Origin: Candidatus Bathyarchaeota archaeon RBG_13_38_9
Lineage (GTDB): Archaea > Thermoproteota > Bathyarchaeia > 40CM-2-53-6 > RBG-13-38-9
Assembly (NCBI GenBank): GCA_001775955.1
Contig: MEZD01000001.1
Span: 75,197-108,349 of the forward strand
Direction of reading: 5' to 3'
DNA: 33,153 bases
Positions 16,696 through 24,951 of this stretch are shown here, piece after piece (within the stretch, counting starts at the first letter, position 1; each line of letters starts with the position of its first letter). A model generated the notes under the pieces. It searched no databases, had not been told where the DNA came from, and saw only the letters and a program-made list of their open reading frames with translations. The position numbers and the translations under genes were made by a program.

Positions 16696-17501
16696 AGTCT
16701 TGCCCCGTATCGTTTTCGGCCAAGTATTTTGAACAGTGCGAGAACTCCAAATGATACTACTATAAGGATTGCTGATAGGACATTTGATGCCATAGGATCT
16801 TCAGCCATTAACATGTAAATGGCTAACGGCATAGTTTGTGTTACACCTGGAAGATTACCTGCAAACATTAATGTTGCACCAAATTCCCCCATCGATCTGG
16901 CCCATGTCATTATGGTACCAGCTAAAAGTCCGTGTGAAGAGAGAGGAAGAGTTATTGTAAGAAAAACTCTTAATCTTGAAGGGTTCAATATTTTTGCGCT
17001 ATTAACTAAATTCCTGTCAACGTTCTCAAATGCTGCCTTAGCTGATCGTATTAGAAAGGGTGAAGCAACAAAGATTTGAGCCAAGACGACAGCGAGGGTA
17101 CTGCCTGGTAGAATTATTCCAAATTCTTTGAGTGTAGGTCCGATTATTCCTCTTGGGGCAAAAGCTAGCAGTAAAGCTACTCCCGCAACTGCTGGTGGAA
17201 GGACTATTGGGATATCAAGTACAGTATCAATAATTGATCTACCATGAAATCTCCTAGTTGCAAGTAAATATGCAGTGGGTATACCAAAGATAAAGGAAGT
17301 GAGAGTAGCAAAGGATGAAGTTACTATGCTTACAGTTAAAGCGCTTAAAACCTGCGGGTTTCTTAATTGAGGCATCAACATATCCAAATCTAGATTCAAG
17401 AAGACCGCAGCAATTGGAAATGAGATGAATGCAATGAAAAAAAGACATGCGAATGCTAATAATATTATAATTAATCTATCAGAAACCCGCTCGAGACCCA
17501 T
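16692..17501 (-). CDS. ABC transporter permease, ModB/WtpB type
   Basis: This integral membrane protein has about six helices. The EAA-type coupling loop and the subsequent TWARSMGEFGATLMFAGNLPG signature are typical of molybdate/tungstate permeases. I place the start at ATG 17501 (MGLERVSD), not at 17540 as in the ORF track. A GGAGGG site lies nine bases upstream, and the ATG overlaps the stop of the upstream binding-protein remnant as TAATG, the sort of junction expected in an intact operon. That gives about 269 residues, normal for the family. It overlaps the ATPase gene downstream. Confidence 0.88.
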   Translation of the reverse strand: MGLERVSDRLIIILLAFACLFFIAFISFPIAAVFLNLDLDMLMPQLRNPQVLSALTVSIVTSSFATLTSFIFGIPTAYLLATRRFHGRSIIDTVLDIPIVLPPAVAGVALLLAFAPRGIIGPTLKEFGIILPGSTLAVVLAQIFVASPFLIRSAKAAFENVDRNLVNSAKILNPSRLRVFLTITLPLSSHGLLAGTIMTWARSMGEFGATLMFAGNLPGVTQTMPLAIYMLMAEDPMASNVLSAILIVVSFGVLALFKILGRKRYGARL

Positions 17502-17623
17502 TACGAATAACCCTCCATTCTTGTAGCGAACTCCTTGCACTCATCGGATAGAATAAATTCAACAAATTTGACTGCTAATAGTGCACGCCAGAGTCTAGTC
17601 TCAAAGAATATATAATGCTTATC
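17501..17623 (-). pseudogene. C-terminal stub of a ModA/WtpA-type substrate-binding protein
   Basis: A 40-codon open frame, too short for the ORF track, ends in TAA overlapping the permease ATG. Its last 30 residues (RLWRALLAVKFVEFILSDEC and KEFATRMEGYS) match the closing helix and tail of periplasmic molybdate/tungstate-binding proteins, usually of the form A-x-x-F-x-x-F-hydrophobic-S-x-E. A TAA lies just upstream in frame and nothing before it looks like the rest of such a protein. The gene has therefore been lost, leaving about a tenth of its length. The preceding 80 bases are AT-rich and contain a small ATAGC/GCTAT hairpin (17661-17679). Confidence 0.65.
17511..17516 (-). promoter_or_regulatory. 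Ribosome-binding site that fixes the permease start
   Basis: GGAGGG on the minus strand is nine bases upstream of ATG 17501. It lies inside the last codons of the binding-protein stub, showing that the permease was translated from within an intact upstream gene. Confidence 0.65.
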
Positions 17624-17702
17624 TTAGCTACATAAGTAAACTAACATATTTACTTTATAATAGCGTAGCGAGTGCTATACTAACATCTCCCTTGAATTCT
17701 AA

Positions 17703-18689
17703 TCAAATATTGTTACTATGATGTTCGTAGCCGCGTGGCTCAATATCACGGTATTTATTTTTAAATTTTAGAATAATTTTTCCAGAATTTTCTGTTACGT
17801 GTCCTATTGGTATTAATGTACGAATCTTTTTCTTTGATTTTTCGTATAGGGCGGGTTTCTGAGTAATGACTAATTCATATTCCTCCCCACCATAAAACGC
17901 AAGCTCAATCGGATCGAGATTATTCTCCATCGCAAATTCTCTTACTTCTCGATGGATTGGAATCTTGTTTATTTGAAAACCTACATTACTTGATTTTGAA
18001 AGCTCGTATAGACTCCAAGCAAGACCATCACTTGAATCTATTGATGAATTTATGAGATGATTTTTTGCCAAAGTTAATCCCTCAGATAATCTTGCCTTTG
18101 GCATGAATACAGCTTTAATGGCCTTCTCTTTTAATTTTTTAGAGATTTCCATATTTTTCTTTATTATCTTCAAACCAAGCGCCGGCAATCCAAACGCTCC
18201 GGTAACCATTACTATATCGCCCACTTTTGCAGTGTCACGCCTAATGAGTTCCCTCTCTTTGCAGATGCCAAAAGCAGATACATCAATTGTTAAATCTGTA
18301 GATTCGTTTGTGTCTCCACCTATTACATGTGTAGCGTATTCTCTAGCTGCTGCATTTATCCCCCCACCAATTTGTCTAACATAATTTTCACTTATCTTTC
18401 CAGGCATTCCCAAAGAAATCAATATGCCCATAGGTTGGACACCTTTGGCAGCAAGATCACTTATGACGGAAACTACTGCCTTTCTAGATGTCTGCCAAGG
18501 ATTCATGCCTTTAGGAATATCTGTCTTCGCAACAAGCATATCACATTTCATAACGGCTAATTGGCCTCTTCCAATACGAATTGCAGCAACATCGTCTCCA
18601 AAAGGCAATGGATTATTTTTCATCTTATCTTGAAGATTAACTATGATGTCGATGATTTTTCTCTCAGTCAGCTTATTTTTCTTTAACAT
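17703..18689 (-). CDS. thiL: Thiamine-monophosphate kinase
   Basis: ThiL makes thiamine diphosphate from thiamine monophosphate and ATP. The 328-residue protein has the family motifs PFGDDVAAI near residue 30 (metal and nucleotide), TSRKAVVSVISDLAAKGVQP, GGDTNESTDLTIDVSAFG, the IDSSDGLAWSLYELS segment and GGEEYELVIT near the end. Length is typical. It is transcribed in the same direction as the permease genes but separated from the binding-protein stub by about 80 bases, so it was probably a separate unit. It diverges from tRNA-Thr. Confidence 0.94.
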   Translation of the reverse strand: MLKKNKLTERKIIDIIVNLQDKMKNNPLPFGDDVAAIRIGRGQLAVMKCDMLVAKTDIPKGMNPWQTSRKAVVSVISDLAAKGVQPMGILISLGMPGKISENYVRQIGGGINAAAREYATHVIGGDTNESTDLTIDVSAFGICKERELIRRDTAKVGDIVMVTGAFGLPALGLKIIKKNMEISKKLKEKAIKAVFMPKARLSEGLTLAKNHLINSSIDSSDGLAWSLYELSKSSNVGFQINKIPIHREVREFAMENNLDPIELAFYGGEEYELVITQKPALYEKSKKKIRTLIPIGHVTENSGKIILKFKNKYRDIEPRGYEHHSNNI

Positions 18690-18799
18690 AGTTAATCGTT
18701 GACCATTAAGACATTAGATATAATATCTCTGAAACTTTTACTCTAAAAAATGCTTATGAGCATGACTATTAAGAGATCGGTAAGCCCCGGCACTTTTCT

Positions 18800-18898
18800 G
18801 CCCCGGTTCCTAAAGGTTGATCAAGGCGGGAAAGCTCAGCTCGGTAGAGCGACGGCTTCGTAAGCCGTAAGTCCTGGGATCAAAGCCCAGCCGGGGCT
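18800..18898 (+). tRNA. tRNA-Thr(CGT) with one intron between acceptor and D stem
   Basis: The mature parts are acceptor GCCCCGG/CCGGGGC, T8 and A9, D arm GCTCAGCTCGGTAGAGC, anticodon arm ACGGC-TTCGTAA-GCCGT, and T stem CTGGG/CCCAG, with discriminator T and an encoded CCA (18899-18901). A 25-nt intron (18808-18832) separates T8 from A9. Its bulge-helix-bulge is clear: central helix CCCG/CGGG, bulges GTT and AAA cut after the second base, inner helix CCT/AGG. The T loop reads ATCAAAG, with A replacing the nearly invariant T54. A second GCCCCGG occurs 16 bases upstream (18784-18790) and could compete for the 3' acceptor strand; the downstream copy is chosen because it yields a perfect splice motif. 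Confidence 0.88.
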
Positions 18899-18949
18899 CC
18901 ATGATTCAAGTTAGATTTCTATTCTTATTATACATAATTCTTTCAGAGT

Positions 18950-20326
18950 TTGACAAATGTCTTAGTAATGCTTATTCAAGAGAAATCAATTGCAAATTTA
19001 TTGGACAACATGCTCATTGCTCTTACATTCCCTTGGGCTAAGTCGAGAAACTATAGTCTGAGTGCTTTAATAGGGTCAATTGAAATCGATTCTGAACTAA
19101 CAGATATTGAAATAATAATTGTTAACGGTAGTTTAAAGACATCAATCGAACGGATCTCTAAAAAATTTGATAAGATAATAATTTGCATTTCGTTTATGAC
19201 CCCTGATCTCAAACATATTAGAAATGAAATAGACAGTCTTAGTTCCCTTCAGAATCCAATCCGGAAAAAACTTATTCTAATAGCTGGCGGACCACATCCA
19301 ACAGGTGATCCTTTAGGAACTCTGAAGATGGGTTTTGATATAATCGTAATTGGAGAAGGAGAAAAAACACTAAGGAAAATAATTTCCAAAATAAAAAATA
19401 ATGATTCTATAGAAGATTTGAAAGGTTTAGCCTATCAGAAAAATCATCAAACATTCATAAAAAAATCCAATGACTGGATCAACCTTGACGACTTTCCAGC
19501 TTTTGCACCTTTGCATCGTCTATTTTCCCCAATTGAAATATCTCGCGGATGCCCTTTCGTTTGCAATTTTTGTCAGACGCCTAGAATTCATGGTGGTTCA
19601 ATGCGTCATAGAAGCATTTCTAACATCTGTCGACACTTGAGATATGCATCTAAGATAGGAAAGAAGAATACATGGTTCATTTCTTCCAATGCCTTTGCAT
19701 ATGGTTCATTTGATGGTAAAAAAACTAATGAAACAGCAATAGAAGATCTGCTGAGATCAATAAGAAAAATCCCGAGTATGGAAAAAATATTTTTTGGTAC
19801 TTTTCCATCTGAAGTACGACCCGAATTTGTTACAGATGACCTTGTTTCACTGATTATCGAATACTGTACCAATAGAACTCTCTCGATAGGCGCTCAATCA
19901 GGAAGTGATCGAATTTTGGAATTCATTCATAGAGAACATACTGTGGAAGAGATAATGAATTCCATTGAAATTGTAAAAAAATATGGGATAATTCCATATG
20001 TCGATATTATTTTTGGTCTGCCATCAGAGAATGATGAAGACAGAGCGAGGACAAGGGAATTAATGAAATTTGTGATTGATAAAGGGGGAATAATCCATTC
20101 TCATGTTTTCATTCCGCTACCAGGAACACCATTTCAGAGATTCCCTCCAGGAAGAATTACCATCGAAGATAGGAATTATATCCAAAAACTAACCGCAACG
20201 GGAAAAGCGAATGGTTCATGGCAGCATCAGATGAGAATTGGTGAAGAAATTGATTCAGTGTTTCAGAAAAAGCGCGCGCTAAGAAGAAAATCTTCTGATG
20301 ATTCAAACATATTCAGATTGATGTAG
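18950..20326 (+). CDS. B12-binding-domain radical SAM protein, MJ1487-like
   Basis: The 458-residue enzyme begins with a cobalamin-binding-like Rossmann domain (KLILIAGGPHPTGDPLGTLKMG and IIVIGEGEKTL) and continues into a radical SAM barrel. The cluster cysteines are Cys201, Cys205 and Cys208 in RGCPFVCNFCQTP. SIGAQSGSDRILEFIHR and VDIIFGLPSENDED are barrel motifs. It resembles the MJ1487 family of archaeal B12/radical SAM proteins, whose substrate is unknown. The start is TTG 18950; ATG 18968 is an alternative. The C-terminal tail is basic (QKKRALRRK), and part of it is encoded by the AGCGCGCGCT palindrome. It follows tRNA-Thr by 50 bases on the same strand. Confidence 0.85.
   Translation: MTNVLVMLIQEKSIANLLDNMLIALTFPWAKSRNYSLSALIGSIEIDSELTDIEIIIVNGSLKTSIERISKKFDKIIICISFMTPDLKHIRNEIDSLSSLQNPIRKKLILIAGGPHPTGDPLGTLKMGFDIIVIGEGEKTLRKIISKIKNNDSIEDLKGLAYQKNHQTFIKKSNDWINLDDFPAFAPLHRLFSPIEISRGCPFVCNFCQTPRIHGGSMRHRSISNICRHLRYASKIGKKNTWFISSNAFAYGSFDGKKTNETAIEDLLRSIRKIPSMEKIFFGTFPSEVRPEFVTDDLVSLIIEYCTNRTLSIGAQSGSDRILEFIHREHTVEEIMNSIEIVKKYGIIPYVDIIFGLPSENDEDRARTRELMKFVIDKGGIIHSHVFIPLPGTPFQRFPPGRITIEDRNYIQKLTATGKANGSWQHQMRIGEEIDSVFQKKRALRRKSSDDSNIFRLM
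20271..20280. repeat. AGCGCGCGCT palindrome, copy 2 (inside a coding region)
   Basis: This has the same 10-bp palindrome and flanking A as the copies at 9079 and 31040. Here it encodes part of the basic tail of the radical SAM protein (codons AAG CGC GCG CTA). Confidence 0.8.
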
Positions 20327-20335
20327 AGAATTTGT

Positions 20336-20662
20336 TTAGGCTTTTCTTTCAACTTTTATTTTGCATTTAGTCGCTACTGCGGCAATAGCTCCTAATGCAG
20401 CAAGCCAAGGCGCAATGGATACACCAACAATGCCAACTGTTGCCGGTATTTCTAGAAGAGTTTTTCCCTCCTCATTCTCGACAATTAATTTAGTGACATT
20501 CCCTTCATGAAGTATTTCTTTAGTCTTCTGAATTAGTTCTTCTGACTTGACATCAAATTCTTCTACAATTGTTTTAGCGGTGTTTTTACCGCAGTTTGGA
20601 TAGTATTTTGCAGTTTCAGATATCTCGGTACTACATCCATTACATGTTACCAATATGCTCAC
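20336..20662 (-). CDS. DUF4342 protein with incomplete N-terminal zinc ribbon
   Basis: The C-terminal 70 residues (SEELIQKTKEILHEGNVTKL, then LEIPATVGIVGVSIAPWLAALG) match the DUF4342 pattern: an amphipathic helix, a short beta hairpin and a hydrophobic glycine/alanine-rich segment that may insert in or lie on the membrane. The N-terminus looks like a zinc ribbon, CNGC...PNCG, but the first cysteine of the second knuckle is replaced by tyrosine (KYYPNCG), leaving three cysteines. Function is unknown. It converges with the radical SAM gene, with nine bases between the stops. Confidence 0.7.
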   Translation of the reverse strand: MSILVTCNGCSTEISETAKYYPNCGKNTAKTIVEEFDVKSEELIQKTKEILHEGNVTKLIVENEEGKTLLEIPATVGIVGVSIAPWLAALGAIAAVATKCKIKVERKA

Positions 20663-20935
20663 GTTTCATCAATTTTATTTTCATATTAATCAATTGAAAA
20701 TAGAAACATTGCACGATTGTTTCCAGAGATGATATTTAACAAGTACAAATTGAAATAATTTCAGCGTTATTCTACTATACCTGTAAAACATCAAATCATT
20801 CCAGAATTTTTGATTTATACAGGCACAATTAATTAGTATAATACAACTTACTAAATAAATGAGTGTACTGTACTAGATGATTTAAATACAGTTTACTTGA
20901 GATATCATTAAAAGATCAAAGTAACAATAAGTTCA

Positions 20936-21708
20936 GTGCGGAGGATCAAAAAATCTACTCTAATCAATATAATTATGGCCAACAAGGATATGGTGGCTAT
21001 CCTTCAAGCTACGGATATGGATCCCAAGGAGCATATCCAAGCTCTGGCTATGGTTATCAACCCCAATATCCACAATATTCACAATATTCACAATCGCAAT
21101 ACTACCAGCCACAATATTCACAACCATATACTCAGCAGTCTCAACATTATCAGCCACAATATCGAAGGGAAGTTCATCCTCCACAACAACCATTTCCAGG
21201 ACAATACGGTCCCCCAACACAACCATATCCAGGACAATATGGCCCTCCAAGACCACCATATCCACCATACGGATTTTTCGGTCGAGCGGGTGCAATAACG
21301 GCAGCCGCCATTATATTACTCATCTTAGGAATAGTTGGCATTGGAGGCGGTATCACACTAATTGTAGCAAGTGCATTCCTGCCTTCGTTTGGTGGAATAC
21401 CTATTATTGGAGATATTATACTAATCAACCAGTGGGTTCTTGGTGGATTAGGTGCAATTTATCTTGGACTCGGGGTCTTGACCTTGCCAGCATTCTACCT
21501 ACTTTGGAAGAATAAAAGATCTGGAGGAATTATGGGTATAGTCCTAGCAGCAATAATATTAGCAGGATTTGCGATAACGCCCTTCTTCCCTGTGCTCTGG
21601 TACGGGGGAATTTTCGGAGTTGCACTCGCAGTCATAGTAATCATATTGATACCAATCCGATGGAACTCTTTGAGACATAATAATTACCCACGACCGCCCT
21701 ATTATTGA
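20936..21708 (+). CDS. Prion-like Y/Q/P/G-rich N-terminus fused to a four-helix membrane domain
   Basis: The true frame is absent from the ORF track because it has no ATG, GTG or TTG before 21478. It stays open from the TGA near 20876 to 21708. About 110 residues are almost only Tyr, Gln, Pro, Gly and Ser (QYPQYSQYSQSQYYQPQYSQ, then PGQYGPPTQPYPGQYGPP), followed by about 145 residues with four hydrophobic helices and a tail NNYPRPPYY. A GTG at 20936 opens MRRIKK in another frame; reading one extra A in the A6 run (20948-20953) would join it to the long frame. Alternatively translation starts at ATC 20953, eight bases after GGAGG (20940-20944). A TATA-like TTTAAATA lies at 20881-20888. Function is unknown; the N-terminus resembles low-complexity domains that self-associate. 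Confidence 0.7.
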
Positions 21709-21741
21709 TTGCAGAGATAAAACATTCCTTTACATACTAAT

Positions 21742-22317
21742 CTATTCTGGTCTTTTGATCTTTCTGATAAGCCAGATCATTTTCTCTGCAAAATTTTTCA
21801 CCGTCTGCAAACCTTCATCATCATTAATTACTTCATTTTTTTCTCTTCCGAATGCTATATTCCAGTATGTTGATCCTGGAACAATCATCCCCTGATGCAG
21901 GAAGAAGAATAGCAACTGAGCAAGGGTAAAATTATGTCCTGCTCTCCTTGCGACAACGATGGCTCCTCCAACCTTGTCTTCGAAAACTCTACCTTTTGCA
22001 ATCGATAAATATCCAGCCCTATCGATAAGGGCTTTAATTTGGGGCGTCGCGGATCCAAAATATACGGGTGAAGACAAAATGATCCCATCAGCATTAGTCA
22101 TCTTGTCGAAGATCGATTTGAGGTCGTCTTCTATCCAACAATCTCCAGTTTTCCTACATGATAAGCATGCGTCACATGGCTTGATCTCTTTATCTGATAA
22201 TCTTACTAGCTCTGTTTGAACACCGTCCTTCTCCATAGCTTTCAAAGTTTCCGCTACAAGATACTCAGTATTTCCGCCTATTCTCGGGCTTCCTACAATG
22301 CCTAATATCTTGATCAA
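21742..22317 (-). CDS. Iron-sulfur flavoprotein (Isf type, NADPH-dependent FMN reductase fold)
   Basis: The 191-residue flavodoxin-like protein begins with the FMN phosphate loop GSPRIGGNTEYL. It carries the compact cysteine motif CDACLSCRKTGDC (CX2CX2CX5C), which binds a 4Fe-4S cluster in Isf proteins of anaerobic archaea. SSPVYFGSATPQIKALIDR is the typical second FMN segment. Isf proteins pass electrons from ferredoxin to oxygen or peroxide in methanogens; the physiological partner here is unknown. It is followed on the same strand by nothing closer than the DUF4342 gene, so it is probably single. Confidence 0.9.
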   Translation of the reverse strand: MIKILGIVGSPRIGGNTEYLVAETLKAMEKDGVQTELVRLSDKEIKPCDACLSCRKTGDCWIEDDLKSIFDKMTNADGIILSSPVYFGSATPQIKALIDRAGYLSIAKGRVFEDKVGGAIVVARRAGHNFTLAQLLFFFLHQGMIVPGSTYWNIAFGREKNEVINDDEGLQTVKNFAEKMIWLIRKIKRPE

Positions 22318-22366
22318 GTCACATAGATCCTTTTTTCATAATTAGTTTATTGAAGGCCGCTCGTTT

Positions 22367-22786
22367 TTATTTCAAGATTTCTATCATTTTCTTTGGAAGT
22401 CTAGTTGCTTTACATTTCTTTTTAATTACGCACACAGACGTGCTATATCCTGATGCGAGAATTTTTTTACTAGACTCATCTTTCACTTTAAAAACAAACT
22501 TAATAGTTTTCTCTTTTATCTGGTCAATTTTGGTTTGGAGGACTATTTGGTCATCAAATTTTATTGGGGCATGAAATCGGGCGTATACCTCTCCAACTAC
22601 TAAAGATAATTTCTGTGGGCTTCCTTCAATATTGATATATCCATTATTCATGAAAGTGATTCTGTTTGATCTCAATAGTTCTATTCTTCCGAAGCTGAAC
22701 CATTCAAATATTCTTGGATGAAAGATGTTTCCTGAAAAATCTGTATCTCCTGCTTTAACACGTATTCTAAGGTGTTTACTTTTCAT
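22367..22786 (-). CDS. Hot-dog fold acyl-CoA thioesterase (4HBT-like)
   Basis: A single hot-dog domain of about 139 residues. It opens with the basic strand LRIRVKAGDTDFSGNIFHP, which contains the catalytic aspartate region (D-x-D-x-x-G), and continues with the long helix FEWFSFGRIELLRS. The paired strands VVGEVYARFHAPIKFDDQIV and KFVFKV...ASGYSTSVCV complete the fold. It probably hydrolyses an acyl-CoA, but the chain is unknown. The Met at 22786 (MKSKHLRIR) is a better start than the Met at 22801, which would add a hydrophobic MLIIL. It lies 49 bases upstream of the flavoprotein on the same strand. Confidence 0.8.
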   Translation of the reverse strand: MKSKHLRIRVKAGDTDFSGNIFHPRIFEWFSFGRIELLRSNRITFMNNGYINIEGSPQKLSLVVGEVYARFHAPIKFDDQIVLQTKIDQIKEKTIKFVFKVKDESSKKILASGYSTSVCVIKKKCKATRLPKKMIEILK

Positions 22787-22929
22787 TAGAATGATCAGCA
22801 CAGAATGTTTGCTTGACTAATTGTGTCTTTTATTAGTCTATTAATATTTTTTTCATTATAGATAACACTCTTGCAGAATATTGAAAAGTAAGCCGTTGAT
22901 CTAAGAACCCTCCATATGAGATGATTTTA

Positions 22930-24276
22930 ATGGGTGGAATTGCCGGAATAGCAGAATCGGGGATGCGTAATGAAGTCAATCGAATGTTAGACAAGATTGC
23001 TCATCGAGGACATGCTGCTCGTAAAGTCGTAGAGTTTGATAATGCAACACTCGGAGCCGTATATACAGAAGTTCAGAAAGAACAAATTGATAGTTTAGAG
23101 AAGGATAAGACAGCTTCTGATTTTGTTGCGGATGGCCATTATGCTTATGCTAAGATCTTAAATGATGGATTATTTCTTGAGCGCGATCAGTTAGGAGTTT
23201 CACCACTATATTATGGGCACACCGAGAATGAAGCATTATGCTTTGCTTCAGAAGTAAAAGCGTTGATCGAGTTCACAAATGATATACATGAATTTCCTCC
23301 TGGCCACCGCTATATTAGTAATAAAACTGAAAGTTACTATAAATTAGAAAAGAAGAAGCCTCTTGATGTGGATCCCGATAATATAGCTAGTGAACTGTAT
23401 AAACGGTTAGAAATTTCAGTATCTGGATTTGTTGTTGGACATGATCCAATAGGTGTATGGCTTTCAGGCGGACTTGACTCCAGTACCATGACTTCTTTCG
23501 CTCGGCCACTTGTACGCAAATTACATACTTTTTCTGCTGGTTTTCCTGATGCTCCTGATTTAGTACATGCGCGAATAATGGCTGAACACATTGAATCTGA
23601 TCATCATGAAACTATTGTCAATTTAGATGATCTCCTTTCTGCCCTCCCAGACGTAATTTATCACCTTGAATCGTTTGATGCGCTGCTTGTTAGATCAAGT
23701 ATCGCAAATTTTCTTGTATCTCAAGATGCTGCAAGACATGTTGCAGCCGTGTTGTCGGGGGAGGGAGGTGACGAACTCTTCGCCGGCTACACATACCTTA
23801 AATCTCTAGACCTAGCAGAATTAGATAACGAACTCATAGATATTACTGGTAGACTTCATAATACAGCGCTGCAAAGAGTAGACCGTAGCGCATCCGCTCA
23901 TGGAACGGTTGCTCACGTTGGATTTTTGGATCCCAAGGTAGTGGATTATGCTCTTCAAATTCCTGCCAAATATAAGATATCCAAAAATGTTGAGGAGTGG
24001 ATTTTACGTAAAGCCATGACCGAAAAACTTCCAAAACAAATATTGAATAGAAAAAAAGCAAAATTCTGGTTTGGATCTGGAATAGAAACTTGCCTACACC
24101 AATATGCTGAAGCGCAAATAGATAATGATGAATTTGAGCGTTTTCGAAAACTACCTTCTGGATTGATACTTCACACTAAAGAGGAATTTATGTATTATCG
24201 TATCTTTAGAAAATATTTCAAAGATATAAATAATCTTTCATGGATGGGACGTACCAAAGGCGCACCCAAGCAATAG
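22930..24276 (+). CDS. Asparagine-synthetase-like protein lacking the glutaminase cysteine
   Basis: The C-terminal half is a complete ATP-pyrophosphatase synthetase domain with PP-loop LSGGLDSSTM and GEGGDELFAGYTY. The N-terminal half is a reduced class II glutamine amidotransferase domain. Normal enzymes begin MC, the Cys being the nucleophile; here the start is MGGIAGIAES, so the position is Gly. HRG and RDQLGVSPLYY are kept, but no NGE-type glutamine-binding motif is visible. It therefore should not use glutamine: either it takes free ammonia or it forms another amide, as in beta-lactam and carbapenam synthetases, which also lost this Cys. ATG 22930 is chosen over ATG 22921 because it places Gly at the ancestral Cys1 site. 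Confidence 0.85.
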   Translation: MGGIAGIAESGMRNEVNRMLDKIAHRGHAARKVVEFDNATLGAVYTEVQKEQIDSLEKDKTASDFVADGHYAYAKILNDGLFLERDQLGVSPLYYGHTENEALCFASEVKALIEFTNDIHEFPPGHRYISNKTESYYKLEKKKPLDVDPDNIASELYKRLEISVSGFVVGHDPIGVWLSGGLDSSTMTSFARPLVRKLHTFSAGFPDAPDLVHARIMAEHIESDHHETIVNLDDLLSALPDVIYHLESFDALLVRSSIANFLVSQDAARHVAAVLSGEGGDELFAGYTYLKSLDLAELDNELIDITGRLHNTALQRVDRSASAHGTVAHVGFLDPKVVDYALQIPAKYKISKNVEEWILRKAMTEKLPKQILNRKKAKFWFGSGIETCLHQYAEAQIDNDEFERFRKLPSGLILHTKEEFMYYRIFRKYFKDINNLSWMGRTKGAPKQ

Positions 24277-24365
24277 GAGAGCAGTATAGTACCTCCTTAA
24301 GTTAAGAAAAATGATCATTAGATCAATTATAAATATGCACAGATATTTGCTATGTTGAGACTATT

Positions 24366-24920
24366 CTATTCCATAACTGGTAATTCTTCTGCCTTCCATT
24401 GCACTATTCCACCCGACATATCATAGACCTCTCGAAAACCTAGGTGTCTCATCATATCCATTGTTACACTACTACGAATATCCGCTAAACAATAGACGAG
24501 ATACTTTTTGTCTCTATCAAGCTTGCCAATTTCATCGCGGAAACTTTTGGTATAATTAGTGCGTTCATCCATGTAGTAATCTAGGTTAATTGCGTTTTCT
24601 ATATGACCTTCCGCAAACTCTTCTGGAGTACGAACATCTAAAATTACAAAGTTGAAATTGTTTTTATTTTTCTTAATTAGAGTGAATGCTTCTTGTGGTG
24701 TAACTACTGAATGCCCCAAATCTTCACGTGTGAGTTCTTTTTCAGGGCTTGACGTCGTTTCTTGAGTAACTGTTGGCTCGGTAGTCTTTTCTTCAGGAGT
24801 TGTTTGGGGTTGTGTAATTTGTTCTTGTGTTATTAATCCAGTTCCTAACCAGACTACTATTCCCACTATTACCAAGACAACAGTGAGTGTACCAATTTTT
24901 TTCATATTTATTGTTGCCAT
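24366..24920 (-). CDS. Membrane-anchored extracytoplasmic rhodanese-like protein
   Basis: An N-terminal helix (IGTLTVVLVIVGIVVWLGTGL) anchors the protein; a threonine/glutamate/proline-rich linker of about 35 residues follows, then one rhodanese domain. The active-site loop is YCLADIRSS with Cys144 and the arginine five residues on. The CDC25-like leader FVILDVRTPEEFAEGHIENA is also present. The cysteine implies real sulfur or thiol transfer on the outside of the membrane. It is 31 bases downstream of the BNR-repeat gene on the same strand, and the two are probably one transcript. The substrate is unknown. Confidence 0.88.
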   Translation of the reverse strand: MATINMKKIGTLTVVLVIVGIVVWLGTGLITQEQITQPQTTPEEKTTEPTVTQETTSSPEKELTREDLGHSVVTPQEAFTLIKKNKNNFNFVILDVRTPEEFAEGHIENAINLDYYMDERTNYTKSFRDEIGKLDRDKKYLVYCLADIRSSVTMDMMRHLGFREVYDMSGGIVQWKAEELPVME

Positions 24921-24951
24921 GAATCATTTCACACCTTGAACATGATACTTC

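Noticed and set aside
21060-21260. Short repeated units resembling a CRISPR or satellite array
   Set aside because: Repeats are codon-level (CAATATTCA, CCAGGACAATA) within a coding low-complexity domain, irregularly spaced and without unique spacers.
20936-21298. 120-residue His/Asn-rich ORF and two antisense ORFs (20960-21295, 21174-21428)
   Set aside because: They are other-frame readings of the repetitive Y/Q/P/G-rich gene; only that frame continues into clear membrane helices.
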